Origin: Clostridiales bacterium
GTDB lineage: Bacteria; Bacillota; Clostridia; Christensenellales; Pumilibacteraceae
Length of the DNA stretch: 64,000 bases
Direction: 5' to 3'
NCBI GenBank assembly: GCA_014799665.1
Contig: JAAVHP010000007.1
Coordinates: 59,784 to 123,783 of the forward strand
The notes below the pieces were generated by a model. The model was not told where the DNA came from. It searched no databases and saw only the letters and a list, made by a program, of their open reading frames with translations. Shown here one piece after another: positions 1 to 7,860 of the stretch; positions within the stretch are counted from its first letter, which is position 1; each line of letters begins with the position of its first letter. The position numbers and the translations under genes are program-made.

Positions 1-324
1 CCGCCTATGGTGCTACTTATTGCCTGTGCGCTCGCCTCCGAAGCATTAACGCTTTTAATTTTCCGTGGCTATAAGAGTGATTGGGCGTGTGTAGTTGCAG
101 GCACGTTGTATATGCCTATGACGATTCCGCTTTTGTATATGTACTACAACGTGTTCTATACCGTCAGCGGAGAAGAAAAAGCCGCAGTATCAATGTTTAT
201 CGGCGGTGGTAATGCAGGTGTGATTATTGGTTTAACGATAGCCGTTATAGCGGTTTGTTTTGTCGGATCACTTATCGGTATGATTATTGCAAGAGAGTTG
301 AAGAAAGCAGGTAAGTTAAAGTAA
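1..324 (+). CDS. ECF transporter S component, MptD-like (5' truncated by window)
   Basis: Membrane-embedded substrate-binding (S) component of an energy-coupling-factor importer. The visible 107 residues are the C-terminal half; family members are usually about 190 residues, and the frame is open to base 1, so the true start lies outside the window. Hydrophobic stretches cover roughly residues 3-20, 33-50 and 75-100, ending in a short basic tail. The last base of the stop codon region overlaps the start of the T component at 324, and a fused double ATPase follows, which is the typical S-T-A operon. The MptD-like assignment is by general resemblance plus context; the substrate cannot be told from the sequence. 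Confidence 0.7.
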   Translation, partial: PPMVLLIACALASEALTLLIFRGYKSDWACVVAGTLYMPMTIPLLYMYYNVFYTVSGEEKAAVSMFIGGGNAGVIIGLTIAVIAVCFVGSLIGMIIARELKKAGKLK

Positions 325-1001
325 TGTCGTTCTTTCGATACAAAAGAAATCTATATCCGCTCTTTGCCATAGCGTCGGCACTTATAATTATGGTGTTCGG
401 ACTCGTTATGGCAAGGTCGGTAATATGTTCGTACTTCTTGTTGGGTACGTTTGTTTGGCTGCTCATATTCGGGTGTTGGAAACAATGCTTAAAGGCGTTG
501 CCCGTGTTCATTATTGTCGGCGGCATTTTCACGTTGATAGCCTATTATGCGGCAAGTAAAAACGTAGATACCGCGCTTGCAATGGCTAACCGCTTCGGTG
601 CGGTATTCCTTGCGCTTGTGCCGGGTATGAGTATTCAGGCGGTTGCGATGACGCGCAATCTTTCGCAGTTACATACACCGAGAGCAATCACACTCGGTAT
701 GCTTATTACTATGTCGTTCGTTCCCGTGTTGCGCGGAGAGATAAAGCGTGTGCGCGAAGCGATGAAAACGAGAGGTGCGGGCAGTATCTTAAATCCAAAA
801 ATTTTTTACCGTGCGTTTTTAATTCCGCTTGTAACGCGACTTGTGGATATTTCGGATACACTTAGTCTTTCTATCGAAACTCGTGGTTTTACGCTCGGCA
901 AGTCGAAGTACACGGTTTATAAAAAGGAAGTCGTAAATATATTTGACGTGTTGTATTTGTTAGGTCTTATAACCGGAACAATATTATGTGTTGTACTGTA
1001 A
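324..1001 (+). CDS. ecfT: ECF transporter transmembrane T component (EcfT)
   Basis: Integral membrane scaffold that couples the ATPases to the S component. The protein has 225 residues with about five hydrophobic segments and a cytoplasmic part carrying the two A/T-R-G type coupling motifs of EcfT (KTRGAG and ETRGFTLG), which insert into the ATPase grooves. Its start overlaps the stop of the S gene, pointing to translational coupling; the ATPase gene follows after 52 bases that contain a perfect hairpin repeat. Length is slightly below the usual 250-270. Confidence 0.85.
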   Translation: MSFFRYKRNLYPLFAIASALIIMVFGLVMARSVICSYFLLGTFVWLLIFGCWKQCLKALPVFIIVGGIFTLIAYYAASKNVDTALAMANRFGAVFLALVPGMSIQAVAMTRNLSQLHTPRAITLGMLITMSFVPVLRGEIKRVREAMKTRGAGSILNPKIFYRAFLIPLVTRLVDISDTLSLSIETRGFTLGKSKYTVYKKEVVNIFDVLYLLGLITGTILCVVL

Positions 1002-1006
1002 TACTT

Positions 1007-1045
1007 AAAGTTTTCTTGCTTACTTCTTTTACAAAAGAAGTAAGG
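1007..1045 (+). repeat. Dispersed hairpin repeat, copy A
   Basis: Perfect 12-bp inverted repeat (1019-1030 with 1033-1044, arm CTTACTTCTTTT, loop of two bases) preceded by AAAGTTTTCTTG. The same unit recurs at 8380-8417 (inverted), 11174-11212 and 33193-33230. Here it sits inside an operon between ecfT and the ATPase gene, so it could act on the message rather than only as a terminator. Confidence 0.8.
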
Positions 1046-1053
1046 GTGGTGTT

Positions 1054-2478
1054 ATGAAAGCGATAGAATTAAAGGGCGTAAGTTTTTCGTACGACGGCTT
1101 TACAGATAAGGTATTGAATGAAGTGGACTTTTCCGTAGAGTACGGCGAAGTAGCATTGTTGTCGGGTTTGTCGGGCGAGGGCAAAAGTACGCTTTTATCT
1201 ATCGTGTCGGGCATTATCCCGAATATCGTTTCGGGTAAGATTACAGGCGAAGTGTTGGTTGACGGTCAATCAACCGCAGGACAGAAGCTGTCGCAAACGT
1301 GCAGGAAAGTGGGCGTTGTATTGCAAAACGCCGACAGTCAGATAATACATAAAATCGTAGAGGACGAGATTGCGTTCGGGTGCGAGAACTTTGCTATTCC
1401 CACGGATAAGATAGGCGGGCAGATAGACAGAGTTTGTGCGATTATGGGGATTGACAAAATGGCGCAAACGCGCACACTATCGGGCGGACAAAAACAAAGG
1501 CTTATAACGGCGTCCACGCTTGCTATGGGACAAAAGATACTTATACTCGATGAGCCGCTAGCCAATCTCGATATAGCGGGTGCAACCGAACTGATGAACA
1601 CGCTTCGCGCACTTGCAGGTGCAGGCTACGCTGTTTTGGTCGTAGAGCATAGGCTTGATATGGTTTTGCCGTTCGTGGACACGGTATGGAATATTCGTGC
1701 AGGCGTTGTAACAAAGGTAGAGAACAAGCAGGAATATTTGCTTTCACAGACCGTTACGATAGAGGACAGTTCCGACAGCCACGATAAGGGAAAGGTGTTG
1801 TTCTCGGTCAATCACGTTGCTTTTTCGGTTAAGAAAAAAGAGATACTTAAAGACGTAAACTTCGATATATATTCTGGCGAACGATTACTTCTTCTCGGCG
1901 AGAACGGTTGCGGTAAAACTACGCTTTTAAGGCTACTCGCAAGGCTGTATAAGCCGACGAACGGAAACATCGAGCAAACACTCGATCCGAAGTTCGGAAA
2001 GCGTAAAAAGGGAAAGAAATGGTTTAAGAGTGTTGGCGTGGTTTACCAAAATCCCAACTACCAACTGTTTATGCCTACGGTGGAACAGGAAATTGCGTTT
2101 AATGCCGTGAACAAAAACTACGCCGAAGAAATGATAAAACTTTTCGGCTTGGAGCATTTAAGAAAACGTCATCCGCAGTCGTTGAGTGAAGGGCAGAAGC
2201 GCAGGGTGTCGATAGCCGCCGTTGCCGCAGGCGATCCCAAAGTTCTGTTGTTGGACGAGCCGACGGTAGGGCAGGACTATAAGGGACTTTGCGAACTTGT
2301 AAAGATTTTGGACGAGTTGCACGATAAGAGCGGAAACACTATGATAACAATTACTCACGATATGCGTTGTGCAGAAGCTTTATGCGATAGAGCCGTTATA
2401 ATTGCCAATGGAGAAGTACAAGAGCAGGGCGGTAAAGAACTTGCACACAAATACTTTTTCGATCGAAATTCATTGTAA
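1054..2478 (+). CDS. ECF transporter ATPase, two ABC domains fused
   Basis: Energises the ECF importer by ATP hydrolysis. In 474 residues it carries two complete ABC cassettes: Walker A GLSGEGKST at about 38-46, signature LSGGQKQR near 143 and Walker B ILILDEP near 161-167; then GENGCGKTT at 282-290, signature LSEGQKRR near 376 and Walker B VLLLDEP near 396. In many Firmicutes the two ATPases (EcfA1, EcfA2) are separate genes; here one polypeptide supplies both, as in MtsB/YkoD-type systems. Last gene of the S-T-A operon; a bidirectional terminator follows. Confidence 0.9.
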   Translation: MKAIELKGVSFSYDGFTDKVLNEVDFSVEYGEVALLSGLSGEGKSTLLSIVSGIIPNIVSGKITGEVLVDGQSTAGQKLSQTCRKVGVVLQNADSQIIHKIVEDEIAFGCENFAIPTDKIGGQIDRVCAIMGIDKMAQTRTLSGGQKQRLITASTLAMGQKILILDEPLANLDIAGATELMNTLRALAGAGYAVLVVEHRLDMVLPFVDTVWNIRAGVVTKVENKQEYLLSQTVTIEDSSDSHDKGKVLFSVNHVAFSVKKKEILKDVNFDIYSGERLLLLGENGCGKTTLLRLLARLYKPTNGNIEQTLDPKFGKRKKGKKWFKSVGVVYQNPNYQLFMPTVEQEIAFNAVNKNYAEEMIKLFGLEHLRKRHPQSLSEGQKRRVSIAAVAAGDPKVLLLDEPTVGQDYKGLCELVKILDELHDKSGNTMITITHDMRCAEALCDRAVIIANGEVQEQGGKELAHKYFFDRNSL

Positions 2479-2481
2479 ACG

Positions 2482-2515
2482 AAAAGCGGTATGGCATTTT
2501 TGCTATACCGCTTTT
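2482..2515. terminator. Bidirectional terminator between convergent genes
   Basis: AGCGGTATGGC and GCTATACCGCT form an 11-bp stem (one wobble) flanked by A-run and T-run, between the ECF ATPase on plus and the coat-like gene on minus. Confidence 0.8.
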
Positions 2516-2538
2516 ACTGCTTAAAACTTTTAATATAA

Positions 2539-3327
2539 TTAGTCGCAATCACAGTCCGTACCGCAGTAGCAGGTTGTTTCGCAACCGCAGTCGGTACTGC
2601 ATTCGCAGCCGTTATTATTGGGATAATAGCCGTTTTTACATTCGCAGTTATTTCCGCAGAGCGGGCCGAACGATTGTTTCGCCTTGATAATATCGTTTTC
2701 CTGCGCGTGTTCTGTCGGGTACATTCCGCGCTTCTGCATAAACTCGAACGCCTTGTACTGATCGGCTGCGGCTTCGTCGAGGTTCTCGCGTATTACGTTG
2801 CGGAAGATCTCCTCGCTCGCTTCGCACAGTGCGGTAGAGTAAAGCTTGACTATCTGTTTTTCCGAGCCGAGCACGTCCGATATTATCTCGTAATCGTCGA
2901 GCTTGCAACGCTCGGTGGCGCACGCCTTGGTAGGGGTGGAATGAAGCTCGTCGGTCGTGGAAGCCTGTACTTCGCTCGGGTTGACGTTCTCGGTAACGTT
3001 ATAACCGACTTCCTTGCTTAACTGCGCGTCGTAGGCGAGATCGTCTGCGGTTTCTACTTCGTAATCGCTGTCGTCGTAGCTGTTGTTTGTAACGTACAGA
3101 TTATCGAAATTATTAAATCCGTCAAACGTCGCTACCTGTTCGTCCTCGGGTGCGAACTGTTCGCCGAACTCTCTGCCGAACTCGGCGTTAGGCATATTGA
3201 CGTACTCGGTAGGGATAGCGGGGAATTCCTCGATCGCCGCGGGGCTCGTTTCTACGAGAAAATCGTTAGCGAACTCCTCGGGCGTTTGGTTGCCGTCGTA
3301 TTCTTCGTAAGGCTTATTGGTATCCAT
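2539..3327 (-). CDS. CotF-domain spore coat-like protein with Cys-rich tail
   Basis: Probable spore coat component. Of 262 residues, the first ~145 are acidic and low complexity (rich in D, E, N, Y). A helical domain at about 155-215 (DYEIISDVLGSEKQIVKLYS and following, ending near MQKRGMYP) resembles the Coat F family, which shares a ferritin-like helical fold. The last ~40 residues are cysteine-rich (C-E-C, C-G-C, C-D-C motifs, about 12 Cys) and could cross-link or bind metal. It follows a small helical gene 15 bases upstream on the same strand, so the two probably form an operon. The N-terminal acidic extension and Cys tail are unlike ordinary CotF. Confidence 0.7.
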   Translation of the reverse strand: MDTNKPYEEYDGNQTPEEFANDFLVETSPAAIEEFPAIPTEYVNMPNAEFGREFGEQFAPEDEQVATFDGFNNFDNLYVTNNSYDDSDYEVETADDLAYDAQLSKEVGYNVTENVNPSEVQASTTDELHSTPTKACATERCKLDDYEIISDVLGSEKQIVKLYSTALCEASEEIFRNVIRENLDEAAADQYKAFEFMQKRGMYPTEHAQENDIIKAKQSFGPLCGNNCECKNGYYPNNNGCECSTDCGCETTCYCGTDCDCD

Positions 3328-3342
3328 ATATTATCCCCCTTC

Positions 3343-3525
3343 TTAGTTCTTTTCGAGATAGCGCACGAGCGCTTCGTAGCGTTGCTTATGTCCGTTGGCG
3401 AGGTTGCCGAGCGCGCATTTAAGATCGTCGTTCGTCGTTTCGGACACGTAGTTGCAGCATTTCTTGTAAGCAAGCCTCTCACTGCGGCAAAGCTCGCTCA
3501 ATTCGGTAAGACTTTTGGTTGTCAT
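3343..3525 (-). CDS. Small helical protein upstream of coat gene
   Basis: A 60-residue protein with two Cys in the motif KKCC and predicted helical hairpin character (SLTELSELCRSERLAYKKCC, then a second helix ending RYEALVRYLEKN). A good ribosome site (AAGGAG) precedes the ATG. It is transcribed with the CotF-domain gene that begins 15 bases downstream, suggesting a spore-coat or sporulation role, but the family is not recognised with certainty. Confidence 0.6.
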   Translation of the reverse strand: MTTKSLTELSELCRSERLAYKKCCNYVSETTNDDLKCALGNLANGHKQRYEALVRYLEKN

Positions 3526-3569
3526 GAAAACTCCTTTGTTTTTTGTCGTGTAAACTTAATATGTGTTGC

Positions 3570-3598
3570 TTGATTTATTATTATTCACGGTGTATAAT
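3570..3598 (+). promoter_or_regulatory. Sigma-A promoter of recX, predicted leaderless
   Basis: TTGATT (3570-3575), 17-bp spacer, perfect TATAAT (3593-3598). Counting seven bases past the -10 box puts +1 at 3605, the A of the recX ATG; there is no Shine-Dalgarno site in between. Confidence 0.75.
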
Positions 3599-3604
3599 GG
3601 TCGT

Positions 3605-4243
3605 ATGGGAATAGTTACCGACATAACCAAGCAAAAGCGGAATAAGACTCGCGTCAATATTTTTATAGATAACGAGTTTGTTTGCGGTTTGGACGAGATT
3701 GCCGTCGCTTCGGCGCGTATCAAGATAGGCGACGAGCTTTCGCCCGAAGCGCTGAAAAAGCTGACCGTCAGTAGTGAGCTCAACTCGGCGTTCGAGCGCG
3801 CAGTGGGGTATTTGTCGCTTGCGCCGCGTGCGCGCGGGGAAATAGAAAAATACCTGCGCGATAAGGGCTACGACCGCGAGGTCGTTTCGCAAACGCTCGA
3901 CAAGCTTGACGGCTATCATTATATAGACGACCGCGCCTATGCCGAGAGTTATATTAAGTCCAAGTCCAAAAAGTACGGTAGTTTCAGGCTACAAGCCGAG
4001 CTCAAAAAGAAGGGCATTGCGCCCGAAATCATATCAGAGCTTTTAGAGGACGGCGGCAACGACGGCGCGTACGGCGTTGCGTGCAAGTACCTTAAATCGC
4101 ACCGCACGGGCGATAAGCAAAAGCTTAAACGTTTTCTTGCTGGTCGCGGCTTTTCATGGGATAGCATAAATGCCGTAGTTTCGCGTTTGAGCGACGAGGG
4201 TGCGTGCGACGGTGACGGCGGCGACGATTATTACGAAGATTAG
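3605..4243 (+). CDS. recX: RecX regulatory protein
   Basis: Modulator of RecA filament growth. The 212-residue product shows three RecX helical repeats: a first at about 55-95 (ALKKLTVSSE ... GYLSLAPRARGEIEKYLRDKGY), a second with DRAYAESYIKSKSKKYG, and a third with YLKSHRTGDKQKLKRFLAGRGFSWD. The N-terminal ~55 residues form the small beta domain often seen in Firmicutes RecX. I chose ATG 3605 rather than the in-frame GTG at 3563, because a consensus promoter places the start of transcription on this ATG. C-terminus is acidic (DGDGGDDYYED). Confidence 0.88.
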   Translation: MGIVTDITKQKRNKTRVNIFIDNEFVCGLDEIAVASARIKIGDELSPEALKKLTVSSELNSAFERAVGYLSLAPRARGEIEKYLRDKGYDREVVSQTLDKLDGYHYIDDRAYAESYIKSKSKKYGSFRLQAELKKKGIAPEIISELLEDGGNDGAYGVACKYLKSHRTGDKQKLKRFLAGRGFSWDSINAVVSRLSDEGACDGDGGDDYYED

Positions 4244-4260
4244 TTTTTAAGGACGGAATT

Positions 4261-5181
4261 ATGAATAGTGAAAAATTCACACTTCCCAAGGGAATATCGA
4301 TCGGTCACGCCGACGACAGCGTTACCGGCATTACGTGCATTCTTACCGACAATGCCGTAGGCGGCGTATCGGTACGCGGCGGCGCGCCCGGCACGCGCGA
4401 GACCGATATGCTCCGCGCCGACAAGTCGCAAGGGTTCGTAAACGCGATCGTGCTTGCGGGCGGCTCGGCGTACGGGCTGGAAGCCTCGTGCGGCGTTATG
4501 GAATATCTGCGCGAAAAAAATATAGGGTTCAAAGCGGGCGACAAGGTCGTGCCGCTCGTCGCTTCGGCGATCCTTTTTGACCTGAACACACCTAACGAAT
4601 ATCATTATCCCGATAAAGCGATGGGCTATTCCGCGGCGGCTAACGCCAAAACGACCGATATTAAGTTCGGTGCAGTCGGCGCTGGCAAGGGCGCTACGGT
4701 AGGCAAAATTTTGGGTCCTAACGGCGCTTCTCGCGGCGGTATCGGCGGCGAGACTGTTTACTTTAACGACGCGTTTGTGACCGCCGTGGTGGCTGTAAAC
4801 GCGTTAGGTGACGTGTACGACCACAAAACAGGCAAACTGATTGCGGGTGCTAAGCTTCCCAACGGGCAATTTCTGAATACTGCCGAGAGCCTTTCAAACG
4901 GCTTTTTTGCGCAGGTCATGGCGGCGCAACCGACTTCGGGAACCAACACGACTATCGGCTGCGTTATGACAAACGTCAAGCTCGATAAGGCGCAGGTCAA
5001 TAAACTTGCGGCGGTCAGTCACGACGGGCTTGCACTCTCTATCCGCCCCGTCCACACAGATGCAGACGGCGATACCATGTTCGCGCTGTCGCAGGGCGAT
5101 AAGGTTTTGGATATCAATATCGTCATGGCGTTGGCGGTCGAGGCGACGGCACTAGCGATAGAAAATGCGGTGAAGCTTTGA
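4261..5181 (+). CDS. P1 family (S58) peptidase
   Basis: Probable aminopeptidase/amidase of the DmpA-like Ntn-hydrolase fold, cytoplasmic. At 306 residues it has the family's typical features: an N-terminal strand with GHADD, glycine-rich VLAGGSAYGLEA near 65-75, and the segment GAVGAGKGATVGKILG near 137-152 followed by GGIGGE, where members self-process into two chains. Family proteins generally act on small peptides or amides, but natural substrates are mostly unknown. A Shine-Dalgarno AAGGA lies ten bases before ATG 4261. Its stop codon lies within a 12-bp inverted repeat that starts a 128-bp element. Confidence 0.85.
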   Translation: MNSEKFTLPKGISIGHADDSVTGITCILTDNAVGGVSVRGGAPGTRETDMLRADKSQGFVNAIVLAGGSAYGLEASCGVMEYLREKNIGFKAGDKVVPLVASAILFDLNTPNEYHYPDKAMGYSAAANAKTTDIKFGAVGAGKGATVGKILGPNGASRGGIGGETVYFNDAFVTAVVAVNALGDVYDHKTGKLIAGAKLPNGQFLNTAESLSNGFFAQVMAAQPTSGTNTTIGCVMTNVKLDKAQVNKLAAVSHDGLALSIRPVHTDADGDTMFALSQGDKVLDINIVMALAVEATALAIENAVKL

Positions 5182-5304
5182 AGGCGCATTCATCGGCGGA
5201 TACCGACTACGCTTGCCCCGCCCGCTCGGTTATGTACTTCGGTGTACACGCCCTTCGCGTGCGGGTCAACTGTTGTCAGTCTACGCCTCGACTGCGCCTT
5301 CAAA
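5177..5304. repeat. 128-bp element with perfect 12-bp terminal inverted repeats
   Basis: TTTGAAGGCGCA at 5177-5188 is exactly complementary to TGCGCCTTCAAA at 5293-5304. The left arm contains the TGA stop of the P1 peptidase. The interior is GC-rich with smaller inverted segments and no credible gene. It may be a MITE-like insertion or a stable RNA fold between two genes. Confidence 0.7.
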
Positions 5305-5323
5305 CGGAGGATAGAAGAATAAA

Positions 5324-5686
5324 ATGATAGGTATCGATACCACAAGTATTCAGCGCATAAAAAAAGCGATTGAAAAAAAGCCATTCCGCGACGGAGTTTT
5401 CACCGAGAGCGAGCAAAAATACTGCGACGGGCGACCTCGCCCCGAGGAGAGCTACGCGGGTATATTCTGCGCAAAGGAAGCGGCTGTAAAGGCGGCTAAG
5501 TGCGGGTTCGGCGTTGTCAAGCCGATAGATATAGAGGTATCGCACGACGAGCACGGCGCGCCGCTACTTTCTTTTAAAAGCGGTACGAAGGCCGCCGAGG
5601 TCTTTGGTAAATACGATTGCGATTTGTCGATTTCTCACGACGGCGATTACGCCGTAGCCGTCGTTATGCTTAACGCGAGGATATAA
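5324..5686 (+). CDS. acpS: Holo-[acyl-carrier-protein] synthase
   Basis: Transfers the 4'-phosphopantetheine arm of CoA to apo-ACP for fatty acid synthesis. The 120-residue length is normal. The metal-binding aspartate is in IGIDTTSI at the N-terminus (D5), and the second conserved block FCAKEAAVKA near 48-57 supplies the glutamate. CGGAGG precedes the ATG. The stop is two bases before nnr, so the two genes are co-transcribed, as is usual in Firmicutes. Confidence 0.93.
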   Translation: MIGIDTTSIQRIKKAIEKKPFRDGVFTESEQKYCDGRPRPEESYAGIFCAKEAAVKAAKCGFGVVKPIDIEVSHDEHGAPLLSFKSGTKAAEVFGKYDCDLSISHDGDYAVAVVMLNARI

Positions 5687-5688
5687 TT

Positions 5689-7146
5689 ATGATAAACGTT
5701 TTAACTGCCGACGAGGTCAGGCACGCCGAGCGCGAGCTTGAAAAGAGCGGCGTATCCATAAGCTTTATGCGAATGAACGCGTCGCTCGCGCTTGCCGAGT
5801 GTTTGCTTCCGCGCGCGAAAAAGGACAGAGTAAAGACCGCCGTGTTTTGCGGCGCAGGCGGCAATGGGTACGACGGCGTTCTCGCGGCGGCTCGGCTTAA
5901 ACATGACTGTTGCGACGTTACGGCATATCTCGTCGGCGATAGGTCTAAGTTTTCCGTCGAGATTTTACGGTATGCCGAGAACGAGGGGCTCGATTTGCGG
6001 GCGGCGAGCGAATACGCAGGCGGTGCGGATATTATAGTAGACGCGATTTTCGGGATCGGGCTTAACCGTGCAATCGACGGCGAGTGCGCCGATCTCATTA
6101 ATAAGCTTAACGCAGACAATGCGTTCAAGGTCGCGGTCGATATCCCGTCGGGGCTTAACGCCGACACGGGCGAGATAATGGGCGTTGCGTTCAAGGCCGA
6201 TTTTACGGTAACGTTCTCATGCTATAAGCGCGGTATGCTGTTCGGCAGCGGTAAAGATATTTGTGGCGGTATAGTCGTAGAGGAAGTCGGTATTCCCACT
6301 TCGTCGAACGTTCGCGTGTTTGACGGCGAAGATTTCAAGCCGTTCAAGCGCAAGCCAACGGCACATAAGGGTACTTCGGGACGCGTGTTTGTTATAGGCG
6401 GTTGCGGAACAATGATCGGCGCGCCGATCTTAGCGGGTTCGGCGGCGCACGCGGCGTATCTCAACGGTGCGGGAACGGTCACTGTATGTTTGCCTAAGGT
6501 CCACCGCAACGCCGCGGCGGCGCGGGCGACCATGTCCATGATGAAGTTTTTGGACGATACAACGGACGGGTTTATTTTGTTCGATAAAATATCGCTCGAC
6601 GATATCATATCGCGGGCGACGGCTATCGATATAGGCATGGGTATGGGCGAAACGCCCGATTTAAAGAAGATAATATCGTACTTGTGCGATAATTTCGGCG
6701 GCACGCTCGTCATAGACGCCGACGGGCTTAACGCAATAAGCGGCGATTACCTGTTTTTGAAAAATTCCAAGTGCAATGTCGTGCTCACTCCGCACGTAGG
6801 CGAGTTTACGCGGTTGACTGGTAAGCCTGCGAATATCGAAAACGCCGTAGCGCTTGCCAATGATACCGGCGCTATCGTCACGCTCAAATCGGCGACTACG
6901 ATAATAACCGATGGGAACGAGGTACGGCTCAATATAGCAGGCACTCCCGCAATGGCAAAGGGCGGCACGGGCGACGTGCTTGGCGGGTGTATTACCGCGC
7001 TGTCGTGCGCGTATAGTGCGTTCGACGCGGCGTCTATCGCTTGCTACCGCAACGGCATGGGCGCAGAGAGAGCGGTCTCGGCATATTCGCAAATGATGCT
7101 TACTCCGCGCGATATTCTTAGGTACGCGGAGTACGAGGAAAAATAA
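5689..7146 (+). CDS. nnr: Bifunctional NAD(P)HX epimerase / ADP-dependent dehydratase
   Basis: Repairs hydrated NAD(P)H. The N-terminal ~215 residues form the epimerase (YjeF_N) domain with GAGGNGYDGVLAAARL and VDAIFGIGLNR; residues ~220-485 form the carbohydrate-kinase-like dehydratase with VIDADGLNAISG, TPHVGEFTRL and the nucleotide-loop signature KGGTGDVLGG. Length 485 is typical of the fused enzyme. It starts two bases after acpS and ends with its stop codon directly abutting the stop codon of the convergent toxin gene. Confidence 0.93.
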   Translation: MINVLTADEVRHAERELEKSGVSISFMRMNASLALAECLLPRAKKDRVKTAVFCGAGGNGYDGVLAAARLKHDCCDVTAYLVGDRSKFSVEILRYAENEGLDLRAASEYAGGADIIVDAIFGIGLNRAIDGECADLINKLNADNAFKVAVDIPSGLNADTGEIMGVAFKADFTVTFSCYKRGMLFGSGKDICGGIVVEEVGIPTSSNVRVFDGEDFKPFKRKPTAHKGTSGRVFVIGGCGTMIGAPILAGSAAHAAYLNGAGTVTVCLPKVHRNAAAARATMSMMKFLDDTTDGFILFDKISLDDIISRATAIDIGMGMGETPDLKKIISYLCDNFGGTLVIDADGLNAISGDYLFLKNSKCNVVLTPHVGEFTRLTGKPANIENAVALANDTGAIVTLKSATTIITDGNEVRLNIAGTPAMAKGGTGDVLGGCITALSCAYSAFDAASIACYRNGMGAERAVSAYSQMMLTPRDILRYAEYEEK

Positions 7147-7494
7147 TTATACAAAACCTAACGAAATTAGCGTAGCGCGCTCGACCTTGCGCATGGCGGG
7201 CTCGTCGATTTCGCCGACGCGCGTTTTCAGTCTGCGCTTATCGAGCGTGCGCATTTGTTCCAATAGAATAACAGAGGCTTTGCTTAGCCCGAACTGTCCC
7301 GCCGCGATTTCTACGTGGGTGGGCAGTTTTGCTTTTGTTATGCGGCTCGTGACCGCGCAGACGATAACGGTGGGCGAGTAGCGGTTGCCGACGTCGTTCT
7401 GTATAATGAGCACGGGGCGCACTCCGCCTTGCTCCGATCCTATAACGGGGCTGAGGTCCGCATAATATATTTCTCCGCGCTTGAAAGTAGACAC
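7147..7494 (-). CDS. ndoA: EndoA/MazF-type mRNA interferase toxin
   Basis: Sequence-specific endoribonuclease toxin of a type II module. The 115-residue protein opens with RGEIYYADLSPVIGSEQGG and continues VRPVLIIQND, the hallmark of the chromosomal NdoA/PemK family, with the conserved T-S-R block (AVTSRITKAKLPTHVEI). GTG start at 7494 with AAAGGAG seven bases upstream. The antitoxin gene precedes it by 18 bases. No terminator separates it from nnr on the opposite strand: the two stop codons touch. This is the housekeeping locus found next to acpS in many Firmicutes. Confidence 0.92.
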   Translation of the reverse strand: MSTFKRGEIYYADLSPVIGSEQGGVRPVLIIQNDVGNRYSPTVIVCAVTSRITKAKLPTHVEIAAGQFGLSKASVILLEQMRTLDKRRLKTRVGEIDEPAMRKVERATLISLGFV

Positions 7495-7512
7495 CGCTTT
7501 TCTCCTTTGGTA

Positions 7513-7716
7513 TTATAAATTCGCCCAGTCTAGTTCGAGCTGGGCGCAGTCTGCGGCGCCGCGTTCCCACAGCTCGTTCTGTTCCATTATATGCGCGTCG
7601 ATTACGTACCGTTTCAAAATTTCCGCGATTAGCGCGGGAACGGACATATTGCGTTTATTGGCGTTGTTTACGAGGATATCGTTCAATTCCTTGTCCACCT
7701 CTATTTGATACTTCAT
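7513..7716 (-). CDS. Ribbon-helix-helix antitoxin (EndoAI-like)
   Basis: A 67-residue partner of the EndoA toxin. The N-terminal strand-helix-helix (YQIEVDKELNDILVNNANKR then SVPALIAEILKRYV) fits a ribbon-helix-helix DNA-binding dimer that would autoregulate the operon, and the acidic/aromatic C-terminus (WERGAADCAQLELDWANL) resembles the toxin-binding tail of EndoAI. AGGAG lies before the ATG. First gene of the two-gene minus-strand module. Confidence 0.85.
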   Translation of the reverse strand: MKYQIEVDKELNDILVNNANKRNMSVPALIAEILKRYVIDAHIMEQNELWERGAADCAQLELDWANL

Positions 7717-7798
7717 GAATTTTCTCCTGTTTCGGCTTTTTTATACAGTTAGTTTGAGTTTTTTGTTCGTTGTTATGTACGGAAGACGGTTTTTTTCG

Positions 7799-7830
7799 AC
7801 AAAAAAATCCCGTCGTGGCGTGCGACGGGA
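7799..7830 (-). terminator. Terminator of the SecB-like gene
   Basis: CCCGTCG and CGACGGG (7809-7829) form a 7-bp stem; read on minus it is followed by a run of seven T. It separates the SecB-like gene from the toxin-antitoxin genes. Confidence 0.75.
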
Positions 7831-7860
7831 AGATTTATATATATTGGGTTTTCATTGAAA

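Noticed and set aside
7147..7716. Toxin-antitoxin pair as a mobile defence module
   Set aside because: It is the conserved chromosomal EndoAI-EndoA locus near acpS in Firmicutes, with composition like its neighbours.
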